Both the position numbers and the translations under genes were made by a program. From Eggerthellaceae bacterium UBA3686 (lineage in GTDB: Bacteria > Actinomycetota > Coriobacteriia > Coriobacteriales > Eggerthellaceae), in contig DFIX01000046.1 in NCBI GenBank assembly GCA_002371495.1, positions 1-64,000 on the forward strand: 64,000 nucleotides of DNA, written 5' to 3'. Below, one piece after another: positions 56,513 to 64,000 of this stretch. Below the pieces are notes generated by a model, which was given only the letters and a program-made list of their open reading frames with translations, was not told where the DNA came from and did not search any database. Every line of letters starts with the position of its first letter. Position 1 is the stretch's first letter.

Positions 56513-59286
56513 TGACGCGACGCAACATAGAGCTCGTCTTGCTGTGCGTGGCGGCGCCAATCGTCATCCTTCTGTTTGCGATGCTGGCGCTTAACCGCGG
56601 CCAGCAGCTCGGCCTAGCAACGCTCGGCGTGCCCATCGGGCTATTTGCAGCCTTCATCATCGCGCATATTGCTACAAGGTTCCTGGCCCCCGACGCTGAC
56701 CCCGCCATTTTGCCCATCGTGTTTGCGCTTTCGGGCATCGGCATCGGATTTGTCACGCGTTTGGCGCCGAGCCTCGCCGTCAACCAGGTCATCTGGCTTT
56801 TCATAAGCGTAGCCGCCATGGTGGTGACGCTGGCGCTCTCGCGCAAGCTCGACCATTTGGCCAACTACAAGTACACGCTCATGCTCTTCGGCTTCGCGCT
56901 GTTGCTCTCGCCGCTGCTGCCCGTCGTGGGTACCGAGCATTACGGCAGCCGCATCTGGTTGACGCTCGGGCCGTTCTCATTCCAGCCTGGCGAACTGGCG
57001 AAAATCGTCGTCGTCCTTGCCGTCAGCGGCTACCTGGCGGCCAATCGAGAAATGCTCTCGGTCTTCACCTGGCGCATCGGCCCCTTCAAGCTTCCCGACG
57101 TGCGGACGCTCCTGCCGCTGCTCATCATGTGGGTCATCGCCCTGCTCATCGTCGCCTTCGAAAAGGACCTGGGCAGCGCACTCGTGTTCTTCTTCGTGTT
57201 CCTTGCCATCCTGTATGTGGCGACCGGCAAGAAATTCTACCTGATCGTAGGCTTTTTGCTGATGCTCGGCGGCATCTTGGGCGCCTACGCGCTGTTCGAC
57301 CATGTGAAGGTCCGCGTCGCCAATTGGATCGACCCCTTCGCCGACCCGCAGGATGCCGGATACCAGATGGTTCAGGGCATCTATTCGATAGCAGACGGCG
57401 ACCTGTTCGGCGTCGGCATCGGGCGCGGTCTGGCAGACCAGATTCCCTTCGTCGAAAGCGACTACATTTTCGCGGCCATCGCCGAAGAATGCGGCCTCTT
57501 GGGCGCAGCGGGCGTGCTTTTGCTGTACCTGTGCTTTGCCATCAGGGGCTATGTTACCGCCGCGCGTGCCAAGAGCGATTTCAGCTCGCTCGTTTCAGCC
57601 GGTCTGACTACCACCATCTGCCTGCAGGCGTTCATCATCGTGGGCGGCATCACACGGGTCATCCCCCTAACCGGCATCACCCTGCCCTTCATCAGCCAAG
57701 GCGGCTCGTCGCTGCTTTCGAGCTTCATCGCAGTCGGCTTGCTCCTGCGCTGCGGCGACGAAGGAACCGGCGTCGGGCGCGAAATGGTGAATGCATACGA
57801 TGTCGCAAACTCCAACAGCGTGCTGGGGCGCGTGTCGCTCGGAAAACGCCTTACCGGCGGCATCATCATTCTCTCGGTAATGTTCGCCCTGCTCGTAGCC
57901 AATTTGACTCTGATCATGGTCGTGCAAGCCAAAGACTACCAGAACATGCCCGGCAACAATCACACCATCGCAAAGCAAGCCACTGTAAAACGAGGCAGCA
58001 TCTCGACCTACGACGGCACCGTTCTGGCGGAAAGCGTCCTGGCTGACGACGGCACCTACGAGCGTACCTACCCCGCCGGCAATTTGGCATCGCAAGTCGT
58101 CGGCTACTACTCGAACAGATACGGCATGAGCGGCATCGAGGCGACCTACAACGACACGCTGACTGGCGAGCAGAACTACGCCACCTGGCTCGACGTGCTC
58201 AACGCCCAGGCGGGCATAACCCAACCGGGCAACGACGTCGTGCTGACGCTTGACACCGCCATACAGCAGGCTGCCCAGGAGGCGCTCAACGGCTACACCG
58301 GCGCCTGCGTGGTCATCGACCCCAAGTCCGGAGCAATTCTAGGCATGGCTTCGGCGCCCACCTATAGCGCATCCGATTTCGAGAAGGTGCTCGACGCCGC
58401 GGCGAACGGCGAGGAAACAACCTCGTTGCTCAACCGGGCCACGCAGTCGCCGTATCCGCCGGGTTCGACGTTCAAGATGGTCACGCTCGCAACCGCCCTC
58501 GAAAACAACGTCGCCGACGAGAACACGATTTACGACTCGCCCGGCGAGATGGAAATCGGCGGCGGCGAAGTAACGAACTTCAACGAGAACTCGCTTGGCA
58601 ACGCGACCCTCGAAACTGCCACGATTTACTCCTCGAACACCGCGTTCGCGCAGCTCGGCGTAGACATGGGCGCCAAGATGCTCGTAGAGGGCGCCGACAA
58701 GTTCGGATTCGATACGCAGCTGTCGTTCGATTTGCCGCTCGCCGAGTCGGTTATGACCGACCCCGAGACCATGACTACGTGGGAAACCGCCTGGGCCGCT
58801 GCCGGCCAGCCTGTGAACAGCTACAACGACGACCGCCAGATCGGTCCGTCTGCCACGGTGCTGCAGATGGCAATGGTCGGCTGCGCCATCGCCAACGATG
58901 GCACGATCATGCACCCCTATTTGGTCGAGGGTATCTACAGCGGCAACGGCCAGCGCAGCTTCAGCGCCACGCGGTCGCCGTTCCAACAAGCCATCAGCAA
59001 GAAAACGGCCGACCGGGTCACCAAGGTGCTCGAAGAGGTCGTCAGCAGCGGCACGGGCATCAACGCCCAGGTCGACGGCGTTTCGGTTGCCGGCAAGACT
59101 GGCACCGCCGAAACGGGCAAGCCTGCAGATGATAGCTGGTTCGTCGGATTCGCCCCCGCCGATGACCCGCAAGTCGTGGTTGCTATCGTGCTGGAGCAAG
59201 CGGTCCAGAACGAATACGACGACAACGCCGCACTTAAATCAAGAAACGTTTTGCAAACCGCACTACAAATCAAGGGGGTTTTGTAG
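56512..59286 (+). CDS. SEDS glycosyltransferase - class B PBP fusion (FtsW/RodA + PbpA)
   Basis: A 924-residue single frame. Residues ~1-430 are a SEDS polytopic domain (YGSRIWLTLGPFSFQPGELA, AIAEECGLLGA, ITLPFISQGGSS). Residues ~450-470 are the PBP anchor, and ~470-924 a class B transpeptidase with catalytic S652 in PPGSTFKM, the SSN motif in YSSNTAF, and KTG at K862 (VAGKTGTAE). In other actinobacteria rodA and pbpA are adjacent separate genes; here they form one protein, fixing polymerase and crosslinker 1:1. I see no stop or frameshift at the join (about base 57800). Confidence 0.92.
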   Translation: MTRRNIELVLLCVAAPIVILLFAMLALNRGQQLGLATLGVPIGLFAAFIIAHIATRFLAPDADPAILPIVFALSGIGIGFVTRLAPSLAVNQVIWLFISVAAMVVTLALSRKLDHLANYKYTLMLFGFALLLSPLLPVVGTEHYGSRIWLTLGPFSFQPGELAKIVVVLAVSGYLAANREMLSVFTWRIGPFKLPDVRTLLPLLIMWVIALLIVAFEKDLGSALVFFFVFLAILYVATGKKFYLIVGFLLMLGGILGAYALFDHVKVRVANWIDPFADPQDAGYQMVQGIYSIADGDLFGVGIGRGLADQIPFVESDYIFAAIAEECGLLGAAGVLLLYLCFAIRGYVTAARAKSDFSSLVSAGLTTTICLQAFIIVGGITRVIPLTGITLPFISQGGSSLLSSFIAVGLLLRCGDEGTGVGREMVNAYDVANSNSVLGRVSLGKRLTGGIIILSVMFALLVANLTLIMVVQAKDYQNMPGNNHTIAKQATVKRGSISTYDGTVLAESVLADDGTYERTYPAGNLASQVVGYYSNRYGMSGIEATYNDTLTGEQNYATWLDVLNAQAGITQPGNDVVLTLDTAIQQAAQEALNGYTGACVVIDPKSGAILGMASAPTYSASDFEKVLDAAANGEETTSLLNRATQSPYPPGSTFKMVTLATALENNVADENTIYDSPGEMEIGGGEVTNFNENSLGNATLETATIYSSNTAFAQLGVDMGAKMLVEGADKFGFDTQLSFDLPLAESVMTDPETMTTWETAWAAAGQPVNSYNDDRQIGPSATVLQMAMVGCAIANDGTIMHPYLVEGIYSGNGQRSFSATRSPFQQAISKKTADRVTKVLEEVVSSGTGINAQVDGVSVAGKTGTAETGKPADDSWFVGFAPADDPQVVVAIVLEQAVQNEYDDNAALKSRNVLQTALQIKGVL

Positions 59287-59360
59287 GATGATGTACGGTA
59301 ATGATTCGTGTGACCAAAACACCCTTTCAACACGAGCACGAAGCATGAAGGAGAACTAAC

Positions 59361-61457
59361 GTGGCAGGGACTATGACTGGCCGGTTGCTCAACAACCGGT
59401 ATCTGGTTGGCGAGCGCATTGGCATCGGCGGAATGGCCGAAGTCTACCAAGGTCAAGACAATGTTTTGGGGCGCACTGTTGCCGTAAAGGTCATGTTGCC
59501 TCAGTACGCCGAGGACGCCAACTTCACCGCGCGATTCAGGCAGGAAGCCGCTTCGGCCGCCAATTTGCAAAGCCCTTATATCGTTAACGTGTACGACTGG
59601 GGCCAAGATGCCGACACGTCGTTCATCGTCATGGAATATGTGCGCGGCTCCGACCTGAAGACCGCCATCAACCAGCGCGGCGCCATCAACCAGCGCAAAG
59701 TCGCCGAAATCGGATCGCAGGTCTGCCAAGCTCTCTCGGTGGCGCATGGCCTCGACATCGTGCATCGCGACATCAAGCCGCAAAACATCATGGTCCAACC
59801 AGACGGCAACGTGAAGGTCATGGACTTCGGCATCGCACGCGCCAAGAACTCGGTTATGGCCAAGACGTCGGCGGTACTCGGTACGGCACATTACATCTCG
59901 CCCGAACAGGCGCAAGGCAAGGACCTTACGGCCGCAAGCGACATCTATTCGCTCGGCGTCGTCCTGTACGAAGCAGCCACGGGCAAGTTGCCCTTCGACG
60001 GCCCCGACGCTGTGAGCGTCGCGCTCAAGCAGGTCAGCGAGCAACCCGCTCCGCCGCGCGAGGTCAACCCCGACCTCGACCCCAACCTCGAGGCCATCAT
60101 CATGAAGGCCATGAGCAAGAACCCGCTCGATCGTTTTGCCACGGCGCGCGATATGCGCCACGCGCTGAACGACTACCTCGCCGGCCGGCCCGTCAATATC
60201 GGCGGATTCAGCGGCGAGCAAACCGCTCTCATGACCGAGGCGATCGCCGACCCGAACGCGCGCGTTTACCAAACCGACAAGACATCCGTCATGACCGCGC
60301 CCAACATCGAGGCTGTCCACCAAGGTGCCGCAGGAGGGGGCCGCGTAGCTCCCGTAAAGGCCACGACGCGCAAGCGCAAGGGCCGTGGCGTCCTCATCTT
60401 CTTCGGAATCCTTTTGGCCGTCGCCGCAATCGCCGGCCTCTCGTATGCGCTACTCGGCAACGGCGGCAATCCCATTGCCCAGGGCGTCGAAGTCCCCGAC
60501 GTAACGGGCAAGACACTGACCGAGGCGACCTCCACACTGACCGAAGCCGGCTTCAAGGTGGGCGAACCTGAATACGTCTACAGCGATACAGTCGAGAAAG
60601 ACCTGGTCACAGGTCAATCGCCGCGCGCTGGTACAACGCAGGAAGAAGGCACCGAGGTGCTGCTGACCGTCTCGCAAGGCATCGAGCAGGTCGAAGTTCC
60701 GGACCTTTCCGGAATGAACGCCAACGATGCGCGCGCCGCGCTTCAGCGCGCAGGGCTGAAGTACGAAGCGGGCGCCGCCGAGCACTCCGATACCGTCAAG
60801 GAAAACCGCGTCCTGCGCCAATCCCCCGCCGCAGGCGAAAAGGTCGAGAAAGGCTCGACCGTGACGTATTACCTGTCTGCGGGTGTCGAGACCATATCGG
60901 TTCCCAATGTTGTAGGCGACTACGAAGACTCGGCTCGCACGACGCTTGAAGACGCCGGCTTCAAGGTCAAGGTCGAGTACGCGCCTAGCGAAAACTACAT
61001 CCAGGGCACGGTTGCCAGCCAATCGCCCACGAGCAACGAGAAAGCCAAGAACGGCGCGACCGTCAGGCTCACTGTCAGCACGGGCCCGTCTTACTACGAC
61101 GTATCCGCCTCTGCCGGCACAGGCGGATCGGTATCGCCCGAATACGTAGCTGTCGAAGAAGGTGGGTCGGTCAGCTTCACCATCACGCCCAAAGATGGCT
61201 ACCGCGTATCAAGCGTCACCGACTCGAACGGCAACTCGTACGGGTCCACAACCGCCGTGACCATCAGCAACATCATGGGCAGCGTCAGCCTGTCGGTCTC
61301 GTTCGAGAAGGATCCCGACGCACAGACTGCCAGCGACACCGCATCATCTTCGTCTGCAAGCTCGGCTGCCTCGAGCACGACCGACACGACGACCGACAAA
61401 ACCGATGTTGACACCGCCGACGAGAACGGCAACGACACGGTCGAAGTCGAAGGTTAG
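59361..61457 (+). CDS. pknB: PknB Ser/Thr kinase with PASTA repeats and InlB-like repeat
   Basis: A 698-residue kinase. The cytoplasmic Hanks domain (residues ~12-275) has GIGGMAEVY, VAVKVM, HRDIKPQN, DFGIA and GTAHYISPEQA. A transmembrane helix is near 338-360. Three PASTA domains (~375-575) bind peptidoglycan fragments. A divergent InlB B-repeat-like module (~580-655, GGSVSPEYVAVEEGGSVSFT) and a Ser/Thr/Asp tail follow. GTG start with AAGGAG. It controls the other proteins of this locus. The extra module is unusual for PknB. Confidence 0.93.
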   Translation: MAGTMTGRLLNNRYLVGERIGIGGMAEVYQGQDNVLGRTVAVKVMLPQYAEDANFTARFRQEAASAANLQSPYIVNVYDWGQDADTSFIVMEYVRGSDLKTAINQRGAINQRKVAEIGSQVCQALSVAHGLDIVHRDIKPQNIMVQPDGNVKVMDFGIARAKNSVMAKTSAVLGTAHYISPEQAQGKDLTAASDIYSLGVVLYEAATGKLPFDGPDAVSVALKQVSEQPAPPREVNPDLDPNLEAIIMKAMSKNPLDRFATARDMRHALNDYLAGRPVNIGGFSGEQTALMTEAIADPNARVYQTDKTSVMTAPNIEAVHQGAAGGGRVAPVKATTRKRKGRGVLIFFGILLAVAAIAGLSYALLGNGGNPIAQGVEVPDVTGKTLTEATSTLTEAGFKVGEPEYVYSDTVEKDLVTGQSPRAGTTQEEGTEVLLTVSQGIEQVEVPDLSGMNANDARAALQRAGLKYEAGAAEHSDTVKENRVLRQSPAAGEKVEKGSTVTYYLSAGVETISVPNVVGDYEDSARTTLEDAGFKVKVEYAPSENYIQGTVASQSPTSNEKAKNGATVRLTVSTGPSYYDVSASAGTGGSVSPEYVAVEEGGSVSFTITPKDGYRVSSVTDSNGNSYGSTTAVTISNIMGSVSLSVSFEKDPDAQTASDTASSSSASSAASSTTDTTTDKTDVDTADENGNDTVEVEG

Positions 61458-61507
61458 CCTACTCGCACGGCAAGGGCCTGCCGTATTTGCTACAATAGGC
61501 CCCACGC

Positions 61508-61583
61508 GCCCCCGTAGCTCAGGGGACAGAGCACCGCTCTCCTAAAGCGGGTGTCGGCCGTTCGAATCGGCCCGGGGGCGCCA
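61508..61583 (+). tRNA. tRNA-Arg (CCT)
   Basis: A 76-nt cloverleaf with encoded CCA. The acceptor GCCCCCG pairs with CGGGGGC, the D-arm is GCTCAGGGGACAGAGC, the anticodon loop CTCCTAA gives CCT, the T-arm is GGCCGTTCGAATCGGCC, and the discriminator is G. It decodes AGG. A TACAAT -10 element lies at 61491-61496. Confidence 0.95.
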
Positions 61584-61597
61584 CGAAAACGAAGCGG

Positions 61598-61628
61598 GCC
61601 CGGCGATTTCGTCGGGCACCGTTTTTTT
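61598..61628 (+). terminator. Terminator of tRNA-Arg
   Basis: A 9-bp stem GCCCGGCGA/TCGTCGGGC (one G-T pair) with a 2-nt loop, then ACCG and a T7 run, 14 bp after the tRNA. Confidence 0.85.
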
Positions 61629-61629
61629 C

Positions 61630-61692
61630 TGCAAGCGCGAGGCAACAACCCCACCCCGCTCGTCTGCACAGGGCTGTTGCCTCGCGCTTGCA
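61630..61692. repeat. Perfect 18-bp inverted repeat
   Basis: Arms 61630-61647 and 61675-61692 (TGCAAGCGCGAGGCAACA) with a 27-nt loop, directly after the tRNA-Arg terminator. Nothing gene-like is seen in 61693-62040. Confidence 0.8.
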
Positions 61693-62040
61693 GCTTCTCG
61701 CGCTCACCCGCTCTCCTGTGCTCCGGCCGCTCGCGGTCATTCCTATTCTGCATCTCGCCCATGCTCGCCTTTCCGCGGCGCCAACGGCAATTCTTCTCAG
61801 CATGACACCAGTTTCAGCGAGCTTCCGAACAGCCCCACAAGCAAACGCGTGCTTTCAGCGCATCGCAATTGGCGCGCATTTCGTCACTTGTCCACAGCTA
61901 GGCGCGCCCCATGCCACAGCTTGATTGCCAAAAGCCATTTAGGACGGTTCGCGAAAACTCGGGTTATGGGCCGACTTTTCACGAGTTTCGAAGCGCAGAT
62001 GCCATAATACAGAGCATCATCATCGCATCCATCGTTGTTA

Positions 62041-62246
62041 TGTCAAATTTTCTTTATTTTGTTCCAGATAATTGAGGACGCAAAGCTATTTACTTGAGAT
62101 TACGATTTACAACCCAGCTCAAACGGTTGTTTATGAAAAAACTGAGCTGACCATGGCATGTGACGTCTTTCTAAAAACGCACAGTGACACAAACCGCGGA
62201 ACAAAATAAAGTTTATTTGACATTATTACAGCGTTTGATGTAATAA
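62041..62246 (+). promoter_or_regulatory. Inverted repeat carrying the promoter and operator of the downstream gene
   Basis: 25-bp arms 62041-62065 and 62198-62222 (TGTCAAAT...TTTTGTTCC) with about three mismatches. The right arm ends in TTGACA (62217-62222), which with TAATAA (62241-62246) forms a promoter with an 18-bp spacer. Inside lies a dyad TTATTACA-N8-TGTAATAA (62223-62246), a likely repressor site. Strongly AT-rich. Confidence 0.5.
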
Positions 62247-62335
62247 AGAAGCCATATCGGGGTTACGTGGCCCATTTCAGCGCCGTTTATAGGCAGGCGA
62301 CACCTGATTTCGGGCTGTTACCAGAAAGGATGCAA

Positions 62336-63322
62336 ATGCCAGACCGGATGATCTACATATCGCACAGCTCAGCGCTCCGCTACTGGCGAACGAATCCTTC
62401 AAGGTACGTGCTCGAGGGCACATACCAGAACATTCGGAAGCTGAAAAGCTGCGCGCGCAATCGCGAGGAGATTGACTCGTTCAGACTATCCGAGTCCGAA
62501 TTCGGCCAAAGGCCCATCGAGGTGCTGATTCCGCCTGGGGCGTTTCGCCCCCGCGTCGGCTTCAACTGCCATGTGCAAACGCAGCCCTTGCCTCCTCATG
62601 CGCTCGTCCCTCTATACAACGGTATCCATGTGGTATCTCCGGAGCTTTGCCTCGTGCAGGCCTTCAACAAGCTTTCGTTTTGTGAGGCGCTTCAAGTTGG
62701 CATGGAATTTTGCGGAACGTATGCGCTGCGCCCCGAGGGTATCGAAGACAAGGCAAGCCGAGACTACCAGCTGGTGGACGCGGGCGCTTTCACCCGGCAC
62801 GTAAATTCTTGGAAGGGAATTAGCGGCCTCCCCTCCGCGCGGAAAGGCGCGCAATATCTTGCGAACGGTTCGGCATCTCCCATGGAGACCATCGTATATT
62901 TACTCCTGTGCCTTCCACGTATGTACGGGGGCTATAACCTCGGGCGGCCCGAACTCAACCCAGAGATCAAACTACCGCATGATCTGCAGCTTGTCCTGCG
63001 GCAAGAAAAAGTCAAACCCGATTTGCTATGGCGCAAGCAAAAAGTAACGGTCGAATATGATGGCAACTACCATAACGAAGGGCCGCAATCCGTAAAGGAC
63101 GAGGCCCGCAAAGCGGCTCTGGAATCTTTGGGCTATACGGTGTATCGCTTCAAAAAGCAGCACGTTTACAGTCCCGTGCTGTTCAACAGGCTTGCATTGA
63201 CCCTTGCCCGAAAGCTCGGCGTGCGAGTGCGCCCGTTAACGACCAAGCAGACATATGCTCGTGAAGCTTTGCGCGCGCTGCTGCCCAGGCAATTAGACAC
63301 GAACGTTAACAACTTGTTTTGA
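62336..63322 (+). CDS. PD-(D/E)xK-fold (DUF559/Vsr-like) protein
   Basis: A 328-residue protein. The C-terminal ~100 residues contain KPDLLWRKQKVTVEYDGNYH and later ALESLGYTVYRFKKQHV, the pattern of DUF559/very-short-patch-repair-like nuclease folds (Asp, Glu and a following Lys/Arg). The N-terminal part (SHSSALRYWRTNP) resembles the winged-helix region of AbiEi-like or Coriobacteriia-specific proteins. ATG 62336 is chosen because AGAAAGG lies 6 bases upstream; GTG 62267 is in frame. It is AT-richer upstream and stands alone. Function is unknown; defence or DNA repair is possible. Confidence 0.65.
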   Translation: MPDRMIYISHSSALRYWRTNPSRYVLEGTYQNIRKLKSCARNREEIDSFRLSESEFGQRPIEVLIPPGAFRPRVGFNCHVQTQPLPPHALVPLYNGIHVVSPELCLVQAFNKLSFCEALQVGMEFCGTYALRPEGIEDKASRDYQLVDAGAFTRHVNSWKGISGLPSARKGAQYLANGSASPMETIVYLLLCLPRMYGGYNLGRPELNPEIKLPHDLQLVLRQEKVKPDLLWRKQKVTVEYDGNYHNEGPQSVKDEARKAALESLGYTVYRFKKQHVYSPVLFNRLALTLARKLGVRVRPLTTKQTYAREALRALLPRQLDTNVNNLF

Positions 63323-63437
63323 TACCCGTACGAAACCATCGGCCGCTCGAATCAGCCCGGGCACGAGGCGCCACGAAACGTGCAGGCCAGAACGTTTAGC
63401 TGCTCTGGCCTGTTTTATTGCCTTAGGTTGCGGCTTA

Positions 63438-63944
63438 CTACAGCGCGCTCGCGACCTTTCGGGCGGCGGCCGTGATACTCAGGTCATCCACGTCGACCAC
63501 GATATCGGCGAAGCGCTCGTACAAGGGCTGGCGCTCTTCATAGAGGTCGCGCAAACTCATCGAGACGCCGTTTTTCATAACGACCCCCCGCTCCTGTAAA
63601 TCCCCCAAGCGATCGACGAGCGACGGATACGAGATCTTCAAGTACACAATCGGGCCAAGTTCGGACAAATGCTCCATAGCTTCGGGCGAGTAGACCGCGC
63701 TACCGCCCGTCGAGACCACGGTATCTTGCGCGCCGATGCCGCAGAGTACGTCGTTTTCCATCGAGATGAAACCTTCGGGGCCTTCTTCGTCGATAAGCTC
63801 CTGGAGCGTCTTGCCATATGCTTTCTGAATGACGAGGTCGCAATCGAGGAAATCCTTGTTCAGAATCTTGGCCAGAACGACGCCGAGCGTCGACTTCCCC
63901 GCCCCCGGCATGCCGATCAGCACGATGTTGCCCGAGTTGCCCAC
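63438..63944 (-). CDS. aroK: Shikimate kinase
   Basis: A 168-residue P-loop kinase. GMPGAGKST is the Walker A motif, DCDLVI the shikimate-binding Asp segment, GFISMENDVL the RE-type segment, and VVSTGGSAV the GGG-like substrate loop. The C-terminal part contains LYEERQPLYERFADIVVD, the lid and adenine-binding end. GTG at 63944 is chosen because GGAGG lies 5-6 bases upstream and the family starts just before the P-loop; an ATG 13 codons earlier is possible. It phosphorylates shikimate in aromatic amino-acid synthesis. Confidence 0.9.
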   Translation of the reverse strand: MGNSGNIVLIGMPGAGKSTLGVVLAKILNKDFLDCDLVIQKAYGKTLQELIDEEGPEGFISMENDVLCGIGAQDTVVSTGGSAVYSPEAMEHLSELGPIVYLKISYPSLVDRLGDLQERGVVMKNGVSMSLRDLYEERQPLYERFADIVVDVDDLSITAAARKVASAL

Positions 63945-64000
63945 GTTTGCCTCCGTTGTACACGACAAAACCTGCAGTCCCATTACATTATAGTGCGTCA

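Overview
The window looks like a chromosomal segment from a strictly anaerobic, GC-rich member of the Coriobacteriia, most likely an Eggerthellaceae-type gut bacterium. This is inferred from gene content: several molybdopterin enzymes with LysR regulators and MFS partners, and an actinobacterial FhaA-FhaB-PstP-RodA/PBP-PknB locus. Genus and species cannot be fixed from the sequence alone.

Region 1 (1-13.2 kb) is catabolic. Two parallel cassettes each encode a DMSO-reductase-family molybdopterin enzyme, a two-cluster ferredoxin-like protein and an MFS transporter. LysR regulators lie at both ends. The arrangement matches what is known for gut catechol dehydroxylase loci. An OYE-type flavoprotein fragment and a GcvT/LigM-like putative O-demethylase lie beside them, suggesting stepwise processing of methoxylated aromatics: demethylation to a catechol, then dehydroxylation.

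Region 2 (13.3-23.6 kb) is accessory and decaying. It holds copies of the 3' end of tRNA-fMet interrupted by palindromes, a headless DUF4143 ATPase, an isochorismatase fusion, an EreA-like operon with its TetR regulator, shortened MFS, MerR, PAP2 and XRE genes, a yjdF gene with a probable riboswitch leader, and a Phd-ParE toxin-antitoxin pair.

Region 3 (23.6-36.2 kb) is the best candidate for an undescribed system. A radical-SAM protein, a 67-residue protein and a nucleotidyltransferase-cysteine desulfurase fusion form one operon. It is divergent from a Tat-lipoprotein ABC transporter (YnjBCD-like) and a CobW/HypB-like GTPase. A second radical-SAM paralogue and two BspA-type leucine-rich-repeat proteins follow. 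Fragments of a further radical-SAM gene and a further ATPase gene show that the modules have been duplicated and lost. The parts fit cofactor or metal-centre assembly plus uptake of an unknown ligand.

Region 4 (36.2-45.5 kb) holds an ArsS-like radical-SAM gene paired with a third molybdopterin oxidoreductase, a hydrolase operon with an XRE-AbrB fusion regulator, a complete DUF4143 ATPase, more tRNA-derived repeats, a fused pair of gene fragments and the intact initiator tRNA.

Region 5 (45.5-64 kb) is mostly housekeeping: a SEC-C protein, an amidohydrolase, a CNNM/CorC protein, MscL, an ACT protein, exonuclease III, RlmH, tRNA-Thr, and the cell-wall growth locus fhaA-fhaB-pstP-(SEDS+PBP fusion)-pknB. 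It ends with tRNA-Arg, a nuclease-fold protein and shikimate kinase. Long intergenic inverted repeats of unrelated sequence punctuate this region.
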